Assembly: GCA_945863085.1 (NCBI GenBank)
Contig: CAMBCD010000216.1
Location: 1 to 5,149, forward strand
Direction: 5' to 3'
Origin: Bordetella parapertussis
GTDB taxonomy: Bacteria; Pseudomonadota; Gammaproteobacteria; Burkholderiales; SG8-41
Length of the DNA: 5,149 nucleotides
The first letter of the stretch is position 1; the number at the start of each line of letters is the position of its first letter. A model generated the notes under the pieces. It saw nothing but the letters and a program-made list of their open reading frames with translations. It did not search any database and was not told where the DNA came from. Below, one piece after another: positions 1 to 5,149 of this stretch. The position numbers and the translations under genes were made by a program.

Positions 1-1472
1 ATGCCTCGGATCATCCGCAGGCGCAGTTCATCTGGTCCATTTTCCGCGACTCCTTCCATTACTGCGCGCTGCACCTCGCGTCGGTTGCGCACAATGCCCG
101 CGACCTTGATTTTGCGATTCGCTGGGGTTTCGGCTGGGATACCGGTCCCTTCGAAATCTGGCAATCCGCCGGCTGGAAGCAGATTGCGGCCTGGATCGCC
201 GAGGACATCGCTGCGGGCAAGGCCATGGTCAGCGCACCATTGCCGGCCTGGGCCATGGATCCGGCGCGCACGGGCGTGCACCGGCCCGAGGGCTCCTTTG
301 CGCCGGAAAGCAACAACTACCAGCCGCGTTCCTCGTTGCCGGTGTACAAACGCCAGCCTTTCCCGGACAAACTGCTCGGCGAAGAGCGCAAATACGGCAC
401 GACCATTTTCGAAACCGACGGCGTGCGCTGCTGGCATACCGGCGACGACATCGCAATCGTCAGTTTCAAGAGCCGCATGCATGCCATCGGCGACGATGTG
501 CTGCAGGGCGTGCAGCAGGCCATTGCCGAAGCGGAACACAATTACATCGGCCTTGTGGTATGGCAGACCGAGCCGCCGTTTTCGGTGGGCGCCAACCTGA
601 AAAAAACCAGCGGCAGCAAGGCGCTGCCTGCGCCGCCGTCTGCCTTGGGCAAACTGTTCAAGAGCATGAAGCGCGAAGCCGAATCGCTGGCGCTGAAGGC
701 GGCACGGCAGATGGGCGTCGCCGACCAGTTGATGGCCGGCAAGCTCGCCGAGGTCGAACACCTGGTCGAGCAGTTCCAGGTCACCACGCAGATGCTCAAG
801 TATTCGATGGTGCCGACCGTGGCTGCGGTGGACGGCCTTGCGCTGGGCGGTGGCTGCGAGTTCGTGATGCACTGCGACCGCGCGGTGGCGACGCTGGAGA
901 GTTATATGGGCCTGGTCGAGGCCGGTGTCGGCCTGCTGCCGGCGGGGGGCGGCTGCAAGGAATTTGCGATGCGCGCCGCGGCGGACGCCAAGGGCGGTGA
1001 CATCTCGCCCTTCCTGCAGAAATATTTCAAGGTGGTGGCCATGGCCGAAGTTGCGCGCAGTGCGGAGCACGCACGCGAACTCGGTTTCCTGCGCACGACG
1101 GACCGCGTCATCATGAACCGTTTCGAACTGCTCGAAATCGCCAAGGCTGAAGTCCGCGCGATGGCGGCAGCCGGTTACCGGCCGCCGCTGCGCGCGAAAG
1201 CAATCCCGGCGCTGGGGCGCAGCGGCATTTCAACCATCCGCGCCTTCATGGAAAACATGCGTGCCGGCGGCCATATTTCGGAACACGATTACCTGATCGG
1301 CACCAAGGTCGCGACGGTACTATGCGGCGGCGACATCGAAGGCGGCAGCCTGGTCGATGAGCGGTGGTTCCTCGACCTTGAGCGCCAGCATTTCATGGAG
1401 CTGATTGCGACCGAGAAGACACAGGCCCGGATTGAGCAAATGCTCAAAACAGGCAAGCCGTTGCGAAATTAA
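1..1472 (+). CDS. 3-hydroxyacyl-CoA dehydrogenase/enoyl-CoA hydratase fusion, 5'-truncated by window edge
   Basis: Bifunctional beta-oxidation enzyme, expected in the cytoplasm: it hydrates trans-2-enoyl-CoA and oxidises the 3-hydroxyacyl-CoA with NAD. The frame is open from base 3, and 489 residues are visible. Residues 1 to about 80 are the end of the C-terminal dehydrogenase domain, with the typical RWGFGWDTGPFEIW motif at 40-53. A linker follows, then a crotonase-fold domain from about residue 140. Its oxyanion-hole segment is FSVGANLK (Ala197), and both catalytic glutamates are present: Glu286 in GGGCE and Glu306 in LVEAG, 20 apart as Glu144/Glu164 are in rat crotonase. Dehydrogenase-first order matches FadN-type proteins (about 790 residues), so roughly 300 N-terminal residues, including the NAD-binding Rossmann domain, lie outside the window. 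The ATG at 225 is internal and not the true start, because conserved dehydrogenase sequence precedes it. Odd point: about 40 extra residues lie between the oxyanion alanine and Glu286. Family confidence is high; acyl-chain preference cannot be read. Confidence 0.93.
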   Translation, partial: ASDHPQAQFIWSIFRDSFHYCALHLASVAHNARDLDFAIRWGFGWDTGPFEIWQSAGWKQIAAWIAEDIAAGKAMVSAPLPAWAMDPARTGVHRPEGSFAPESNNYQPRSSLPVYKRQPFPDKLLGEERKYGTTIFETDGVRCWHTGDDIAIVSFKSRMHAIGDDVLQGVQQAIAEAEHNYIGLVVWQTEPPFSVGANLKKTSGSKALPAPPSALGKLFKSMKREAESLALKAARQMGVADQLMAGKLAEVEHLVEQFQVTTQMLKYSMVPTVAAVDGLALGGGCEFVMHCDRAVATLESYMGLVEAGVGLLPAGGGCKEFAMRAAADAKGGDISPFLQKYFKVVAMAEVARSAEHARELGFLRTTDRVIMNRFELLEIAKAEVRAMAAAGYRPPLRAKAIPALGRSGISTIRAFMENMRAGGHISEHDYLIGTKVATVLCGGDIEGGSLVDERWFLDLERQHFMELIATEKTQARIEQMLKTGKPLRN

Positions 1473-1486
1473 GCAGCGCGCAGAAC

Positions 1487-1490
1487 GGAG
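1487..1490 (+). promoter_or_regulatory. Shine-Dalgarno site of the thiolase gene
   Basis: GGAG lies 3 bases before the ATG at 1494 and 6 bases before the ATG at 1497. The two ATGs are consecutive codons. The 6-base spacing is closer to the usual optimum, so the second ATG is preferred as the start. The choice changes the protein by a single methionine. Confidence 0.6.
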
Positions 1491-1496
1491 TTCATG

Positions 1497-2696
1497 ATGG
1501 CCAAACAAATCCAGGATGCCTATATCGTTGCCGCCACCCGTTCCGCGGTGGGCAAGGCGCCGCGCGGCATGTACAAAAACACTCGGCCCGACGACCTGCT
1601 GGCGCATGTGCTGAAAAGCGCGGTGGCGCAGTGTCCCGGCCTCGACCTCCATGAAATCGGTGACGTGATCACCGGCTGTGCGATGCCCGAGGGCGAGCAG
1701 GGCATGAACGTCGCGCGCATCAGTTTGCTGCTCGCCGGTTTTCCCGATACCGTGCCGGGCCTGACCATCAACCGATTCTGTTCATCGGGCGTACAGGCCG
1801 TGGCTGATGCGGCTGCGCGGATCCGCCTGGGTGAGGCTGACGTGATGATTGCTGCCGGCATCGAAAGCATGAGCATGGTGCCGATGGGCGGCAACAAGCC
1901 GAGCTTCAGCCCGGCGATTTTTGAAAACGAGGCTAATTACGCCATAGCCTACGGCATGGGCATTACAGCCGAACGTGTTGCCGAACGCTGGAAGGTCAGC
2001 CGCGAAGACCAGGATCTGTTTGCCGCAGAAAGCCATCGCCGCGCATTACGCGCCATCGACGCCGGCGAATTCAAGGCGGAAACCAGCCCCTACACCATCA
2101 CCGAACGTTTACCCGATCTCGCTGCGCGCGAAATCAGGGTCAAAACGCGGCAGGCGATCGACGACGAAGGCCCGCGCCGCGACACCTCGCCGGAAGGCCT
2201 GGCAAAATTGAAACCGGCTTTTTCTGCAAAAGGCAGTGTTACCGCAGGCAACAGCTCGCAGATGTCCGACGGCGCCGGCGCGGTGGTGCTGATGAGTGAA
2301 GCTGCGCTAAAACGTTATAACCTGCAGCCGCTGGGCCGCTTTCTCGGTTATGCCGTGGCGGGTGTGCCGCCGGAGGTGATGGGCATCGGTCCGGTGAAGG
2401 CGATTCCGAAAGTATTGCAGCAGGCGGGGCTGACACAGGACGCGCTGGACTGGATTGAACTGAACGAAGCCTTTGCCGCGCAATCGCTGGCGGTGATCCG
2501 CGAACTCAAACTCGATGCGGCGAAGGTCAATCCGCTGGGCGGTGCGATTGCGCTGGGCCATCCGCTGGGCGCCACCGGTGCGATCCGTGTCGCAACGCTG
2601 ATGCACGGCCTGCGCCGCAGCAAAAAGAAATACGGCATGGTCACCATGTGCATCGGCACCGGCATGGGCGCTGCAGGCGTGTTTGAAGCGCTTTAA
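1497..2696 (+). CDS. fadA: 3-ketoacyl-CoA thiolase (acetyl-CoA C-acyltransferase)
   Basis: Thiolase of the last beta-oxidation step: it cleaves 3-ketoacyl-CoA with CoA to acetyl-CoA and a shortened acyl-CoA, in the cytoplasm. The 399 residues are close to the usual 385-400 of the family and appear complete. Visible signatures are the nucleophilic cysteine Cys95 in NRFCSSG, the NEAFAAQ motif at 323-329, His355 in ALGHPLGATGA, and the second catalytic cysteine Cys385 in MCIGTGMG. All three catalytic residues are intact. The N-terminal segment AYIVAATRSAVGK is typical. The gene starts 24 bases after the dehydrogenase/hydratase stop, which supports a paired beta-oxidation operon and favours a degradative thiolase over a biosynthetic acetoacetyl-CoA thiolase. 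An ATG at 1494 is an equally possible start. The symbol is given by function and context; orthology with E. coli fadA or fadI was not tested. Confidence 0.93.
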   Translation: MAKQIQDAYIVAATRSAVGKAPRGMYKNTRPDDLLAHVLKSAVAQCPGLDLHEIGDVITGCAMPEGEQGMNVARISLLLAGFPDTVPGLTINRFCSSGVQAVADAAARIRLGEADVMIAAGIESMSMVPMGGNKPSFSPAIFENEANYAIAYGMGITAERVAERWKVSREDQDLFAAESHRRALRAIDAGEFKAETSPYTITERLPDLAAREIRVKTRQAIDDEGPRRDTSPEGLAKLKPAFSAKGSVTAGNSSQMSDGAGAVVLMSEAALKRYNLQPLGRFLGYAVAGVPPEVMGIGPVKAIPKVLQQAGLTQDALDWIELNEAFAAQSLAVIRELKLDAAKVNPLGGAIALGHPLGATGAIRVATLMHGLRRSKKKYGMVTMCIGTGMGAAGVFEAL

Positions 2697-3764
2697 ATGG
2701 CCTCCGACCCGGCCATGAACGGGGGCAAGACTTTTTTCCGGCCGGGTGTCGCGGCGGCACTCGGTGCAGCATTGTTGTTCGGCGCAGGCACCCCGCTGGC
2801 AAAGCAACTGCTGGATTCCCTCAGTCCCTGGCTGCTTGCCGGCCTGCTGTATCTGGGTTCAGGGGTCGGGCTGATGTTGTATCGAGGCCTGATCAAAGCG
2901 CCTGCCGTGCATATTTCCCGGCATGAAATCATCTGGTTTTCCGGCGCCATCCTTGCCGGCGGCATCATTGCGCCGGTACTGCTGATGGTCGGCCTGAGCG
3001 GCATGCCGGCCTCCGGTGCCTCCTTGCTGTTGAATGCCGAAGGCGTGTTTACCGCATTGCTGGCGTGGATCGTGTTCAGGGACAACTGCGACCGGCGCAT
3101 TGTCCTCGGCATGGCATTGATCGTGGTCGGTGCGCTGGTGCTGAGCTGGCCGGGTAGCGCGGAATTCGCCGGACTGTGGCCGACGCTGGCAGTGTTGGGC
3201 GCCTGCCTCGCCTGGGGCATCGACAACAACCTGACGCGCAAGATCGCGCTGGCCGATGCGGCATGGATCGCGTCGGTGAAAGGGCTGGTGTCCGGCACCG
3301 TCAACCTGACACTGGCCTTTGCGCTGGGCGCCGCGCTGCCGGCGCCGCTGAATCTGGCCGGCGCGATGACCGTGGGTTTGTTTGCCTATGGCCTGAGCCT
3401 GGTGTTGTTCGTGATCGGCTTGCGCCACCTGGGCACTGCGCGCACAGGCGCTTATTTCTCGATCGCACCTTTTTTCGGGGCCTTGCTGGCCGTGCTGATG
3501 GGCGAGCCGGTGACACTGACCTTGCTTGTCGCCGGCGGCCTGATGGCAACCGGCATCTGGCTGCACCTGACCGAACGCCATGAACACGAACATGCGCACG
3601 AGGCCATGACCCATGAGCACGAGCACGTGCATGACGAACACCACCAGCACGAACACGCCGGGCCGGTGGCCCCGGGCACGAGTCATCGCCATGTGCACAC
3701 GCATCAGCCGCTGGTCCACAGGCATCCGCACTTTCCCGATACGCATCACCAGCATGGCCATTGA
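2697..3764 (+). CDS. EamA/DMT-family transporter with histidine-rich C-terminal tail
   Basis: Predicted inner-membrane permease of the drug/metabolite transporter superfamily, 355 residues. Two EamA repeats are visible, at about 17-150 and 163-289, each rich in hydrophobic, Gly/Ala-rich helices. Repeat one ends with ALLAWIVFRD, a charged turn and a last helix (LGMALIVVGALVLSW); repeat two ends with APFFGALLAVLMGEPVT and a last helix. About ten helices are expected. Residues 290-355 form a soluble tail with 24 histidines, in HEHEHAH-like runs and a final segment HPHFPDTHHQHGH. Such a tail suggests metal binding (Zn, Ni, Co or Cu), but the substrate cannot be read. The ATG directly follows the thiolase TAA with no spacer and only a weak upstream GAAG, so translation is probably coupled. 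Met7 (2715) is an alternative start, also without a clear ribosome site. Family call is strong; function is open. Confidence 0.88.
   Translation: MASDPAMNGGKTFFRPGVAAALGAALLFGAGTPLAKQLLDSLSPWLLAGLLYLGSGVGLMLYRGLIKAPAVHISRHEIIWFSGAILAGGIIAPVLLMVGLSGMPASGASLLLNAEGVFTALLAWIVFRDNCDRRIVLGMALIVVGALVLSWPGSAEFAGLWPTLAVLGACLAWGIDNNLTRKIALADAAWIASVKGLVSGTVNLTLAFALGAALPAPLNLAGAMTVGLFAYGLSLVLFVIGLRHLGTARTGAYFSIAPFFGALLAVLMGEPVTLTLLVAGGLMATGIWLHLTERHEHEHAHEAMTHEHEHVHDEHHQHEHAGPVAPGTSHRHVHTHQPLVHRHPHFPDTHHQHGH
3564..3761 (+). other. Region encoding the histidine-rich tail of the EamA transporter
   Basis: These 66 codons contain 24 CAC/CAT histidine codons in two blocks (residues 290-320 and 330-355), separated by a short Gly/Pro/Ala linker, AGPVAPGTS. 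Acidic residues are interspersed in the first block (HEHEH, HDEHH). The second block has the form H-x-H repeats, PLVHRHPHFPD, then HHQHGH. From memory, similar terminal cassettes occur on other EamA-type proteins; no search was done. Confidence 0.85.
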
Positions 3765-3783
3765 TGGCAGGTATTGATGCGAC

Positions 3784-3788
3784 GGAGG
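3784..3788 (+). promoter_or_regulatory. Strong Shine-Dalgarno site of the chalcone-isomerase-like gene
   Basis: GGAGG, continuing as a G run to 3791, lies 4 bases before the ATG at 3793. It fixes that start over the in-frame ATG at 3817 and is the best ribosome site in the window. This gene can therefore be translated independently of the transporter upstream. Confidence 0.75.
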
Positions 3789-3792
3789 GGGT

Positions 3793-4398
3793 ATGAGTAA
3801 ATATCAATTAAAACAAATGGTTATGATATTCATCAGCGTTTCTCTGGCGCTGCTGCCCTGGGCTGCTCCGGCCGCCGAGCTCGAAGGCGTCAAGCTGCCG
3901 GACAGCGTGCGCATCAGCGACGGCGGTGCGGAGCTGGTGCTGAACGGCGCCGGGGTGCGCACCCGTTTCATGTTCCGCGTTTATGTCGGCGCCTTGTACC
4001 TGCCGAAAAAATCCGCCATGGCTGCCGCCATCATCAATGATGGCGGCATCAAACGCGTGATGATGCACATGCTGCGCGACGTGCCTGCGGACCAGTTTGC
4101 CGATGCGCTGGAAGACGGATTGAAAAACAACAATCCGGCGGAAACACTGGCGAAACTGGATGCGCGGGTGAAGCAGCTGCGCGCGGTGTTCGATGCGGTG
4201 AAGGTTGCAAAAAGCGGTGACGTGATCCTGATCGATTACCTGCCGGGGAGCGCGCCAGGTAGCGGTACTCGGGTCACCATCAACGGCAGCCTGAAAAGCA
4301 CGATTGCCGGTGAGGATTTCAATCGCGCATTGCTGGGCATCTGGCTGGGCGACAAACCCGCGGACCAGGACCTGAAAAAGGGCATGCTCGGCGGATGA
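3793..4398 (+). CDS. Exported chalcone isomerase-like family protein
   Basis: A 201-residue protein of the bacterial chalcone-isomerase-like family. Residues 1-28 look like a Sec signal peptide: Lys4 and Lys7, a hydrophobic core (MIFISVSLALLPW), and probable cleavage after APAA at position 28. A periplasmic location is therefore likely. The mature part carries the family's recognisable segments: GVKLPDSVRI (32-41), LVLNGAGVRTRF then FRVYVGALYLPKKS (to about 74), MHMLRDV, GDVILIDYLPG, and a C-terminal GEDFNRALLGIWLGDKP. Bacterial members of this fold generally have no proven flavonoid isomerase activity, and related plant fold members bind fatty acids, so an enzymatic role should not be assumed. 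It follows the transporter by 28 bases and is probably the last gene of the operon. A small oddity is LPGSAPGSGTRV where relatives, as remembered, have a shorter LPGTGTRV; the bases at 4243-4266 look like an imperfect 12-base duplication. Family call is firm, ligand unknown. Confidence 0.87.
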   Translation: MSKYQLKQMVMIFISVSLALLPWAAPAAELEGVKLPDSVRISDGGAELVLNGAGVRTRFMFRVYVGALYLPKKSAMAAAIINDGGIKRVMMHMLRDVPADQFADALEDGLKNNNPAETLAKLDARVKQLRAVFDAVKVAKSGDVILIDYLPGSAPGSGTRVTINGSLKSTIAGEDFNRALLGIWLGDKPADQDLKKGMLGG

Positions 4399-4407
4399 TC
4401 TGACTAA

Positions 4408-4429
4408 GCAGCCGTTGACGCGCGGCTGC
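4408..4429. terminator. Hairpin in the convergent gap, possible terminator
   Basis: GCAGCCG at 4408-4414 pairs perfectly with CGGCTGC at 4423-4429 around an 8-base loop. It starts 10 bases after the stop of the chalcone-isomerase-like gene and lies between convergent genes, where a two-way terminator would be expected. There is no T run on either side, so it is not a canonical Rho-independent terminator. Confidence 0.4.
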
Positions 4430-4464
4430 GTGATCCGGCTATGCGGCCGTTGATGCGCTGCCGC
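4408..4464. repeat. Two copies of a 22-base hairpin-forming repeat
   Basis: Positions 4408-4429 and 4443-4464 match at 18 of 22 bases (GCRGCCGTTGAYGCGC core) and are offset by 35 bases. Both fold on themselves. In the second copy the outer five pairs (GCGGC/GCCGC) hold while one inner pair is lost. The third base changes from A to G and its partner changes from T to C, so that pair is conserved. No further copies were noticed in the window. Confidence 0.5.
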
Positions 4465-4476
4465 CGTTCAGCGCAT
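4453..4476. other. Perfect inverted repeat across the end of the EAL gene
   Basis: ATGCGCTG (4453-4460) and CAGCGCAT (4469-4476) are perfect 8-base complements around an 8-base loop, and the right arm covers part of the EAL stop codon. The hairpin is interleaved with the second 22-base repeat hairpin, so the two cannot form together. No T run follows it in the direction of the EAL gene. It may help end or protect that transcript, or be incidental in GC-rich DNA. Confidence 0.35.
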
Positions 4477-5149
4477 GGTGGCGAGGGGGGCGGGATGCGC
4501 AATGCCGAAGCCCTGGGCATAGTCAAAACCGATTTCAGTCAGCTTGGCCAGCACGGCCTTGCCTTCGACGCTTTGTGCAATGGCACGGATGCCCAGGCGC
4601 TGGCAGGTCAGGCTGATCGCGCGGGCGCGTGCGAGGTCGCTCGGGCTGGTGATGATGTTCTGGATGATGCTGCCGTCGATTTTCAGGTAATCGATGGGCA
4701 AATCCTTGATGTGTGCGAACGTTACTTTCACGCTGCCGAAATTGTCCAGCGTGAAGCGGCAGCCCTGCGGTTTCAGCGCGCGGATGAACTTGATCGCGGC
4801 CTCCGGGTGGGCGATGGCGTCGGGTTCGGTGATTTCAAAACACAGCCGGCTGCCGGATACGCCCAGATGTTTCAGCTGTGATCGCACGTACACTGAAAAT
4901 TCCGGATTGAGCAGCGCATCAATCGACAGGTTGACGCAGCACATCGGCGCATTCGCGTCTTCCGCCGACAGTGCGCACCAGGCAATGGTGTGTCGTACCA
5001 CCCAGCGGTCAATGTCCTCCAGCATGTTCAGCGCCTCGGCCACCGGGAAAAATCCGCCGGGCGGCAGCATGTTGTCTTCGTCTTCGCGCAGGCGCAGCAG
5101 GATTTCAAGGAAGGGCTGGTCCTGCAGGCGCGGCTTGAGCGCCATGATG
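4468..5149 (-). CDS. EAL-domain protein with degenerate active site, 5'-truncated by window edge
   Basis: C-terminal EAL (cyclic-di-GMP phosphodiesterase family) domain; the frame stays open to the right edge, so the N-terminus and any GGDEF, PAS or receiver domain are missing. Numbering from the ATG at 5145 (225 residues, probably internal): the EAL motif reads EIL with Glu14 kept; Asn72 in VNLS, Glu104 in FEITE, Asp134, Lys155 in IDYLKIDG and Gln211 in YAQG are present. Two usual catalytic positions differ: DDFG is DNFG (Asn135), and the first Glu of AEGVE/AEFVE is Gln191 in AQSVE, exactly 36 residues after the conserved Lys as in RocR. The loop after DNFG reads SVKVTF in place of the usual SGxSSF. 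The fold is probably kept but hydrolysis lost, suggesting a binding or interaction role. The gene converges on the operon with 69 bases between the stop codons, so it is probably a separate transcription unit. Confidence 0.9.
   Translation of the reverse strand, partial: IMALKPRLQDQPFLEILLRLREDEDNMLPPGGFFPVAEALNMLEDIDRWVVRHTIAWCALSAEDANAPMCCVNLSIDALLNPEFSVYVRSQLKHLGVSGSRLCFEITEPDAIAHPEAAIKFIRALKPQGCRFTLDNFGSVKVTFAHIKDLPIDYLKIDGSIIQNIITSPSDLARARAISLTCQRLGIRAIAQSVEGKAVLAKLTEIGFDYAQGFGIAHPAPLATMR

Noticed and set aside
1..600. Open frame of 199 codons on the plus strand in frame 1
   Set aside because: It overlaps the dehydrogenase/hydratase gene, whose frame encodes clear family motifs; its own translation is Arg/Ser/Pro-rich and low in complexity, typical of a GC-rich shadow frame.
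225..1472. ATG at 225 as the true start of a stand-alone hydratase
   Set aside because: The same frame is open to the window edge and the 74 residues before this ATG contain conserved dehydrogenase C-terminal sequence (RWGFGWDTGPFEIW).
2859..3761. 300-codon minus-strand open frame opposite the transporter
   Set aside because: It is rich in Gln, His, Arg and Met with no recognisable domain, and lies antisense to a well-supported EamA gene; it arises from codon bias and the His-rich tail.
3564..3761. Tandem DNA repeat or CRISPR-like array in the CAC/CAT-rich stretch
   Set aside because: The periodicity comes from histidine codons; there is no regular repeat unit or spacer structure.
4243..4266. 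Imperfect 12-base tandem duplication in the chalcone-isomerase-like gene
   Set aside because: Only about 8 of 12 bases match and it adds just a few loop residues; too weak to stand as a separate repeat or finding.
4408..4429. Canonical Rho-independent terminator
   Set aside because: The stem is good but no T run follows on either strand, so it is listed only as a possible terminator.
4441..4881. 146-codon plus-strand open frame opposite the EAL gene
   Set aside because: The opposite strand encodes a recognisable EAL domain with many conserved motifs; this frame shows none.

Overview
The window is a GC-rich, densely coding stretch from what looks like a proteobacterium, most likely a betaproteobacterium. 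That placement rests on codon use and on the style of the predicted proteins; it is inference and not proven by any marker gene. It holds five protein genes. Four run rightwards as a probable operon and one runs leftwards into its tail. No RNA genes, insertion sequences, CRISPR arrays or origins were seen, and no gene-free stretch exceeds about 70 bases.

Left and centre (1-2696): the 3' part of a fused 3-hydroxyacyl-CoA dehydrogenase/enoyl-CoA hydratase (its N-terminal half lies off the left edge), followed after 24 bases by a complete 3-ketoacyl-CoA thiolase. Together they supply the hydration, oxidation and thiolysis steps of fatty acid beta-oxidation. The fusion has the dehydrogenase-first order of Bacillus FadN, not the hydratase-first order of E. 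coli FadB.

Right of centre (2697-4398): an EamA/DMT-family membrane transporter begins on the base after the thiolase stop codon and ends in a 66-residue tail with 24 histidines. After 28 bases comes a probably exported protein of the chalcone-isomerase-like family. The tight spacing suggests both are co-transcribed with the beta-oxidation genes. A fatty-acid-related role for the chalcone-isomerase-fold protein is possible but unproven.

Right edge (4399-5149): a short convergent gap with two related hairpins, then the C-terminal part of an EAL-domain (cyclic-di-GMP phosphodiesterase family) protein on the minus strand. Two usual catalytic positions are substituted (DDFG to DNFG, and the general-base glutamate to glutamine), so the domain is probably not an active phosphodiesterase and may instead bind ligand or act by protein contact.

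Nothing here is clearly a new system. The points most worth a second look are the degenerate EAL domain, the roughly 40-residue insertion in the hydratase domain, the His-rich transporter tail, the lipid-metabolism neighbourhood of the chalcone-isomerase-like protein, and the repeated hairpins between the convergent genes.
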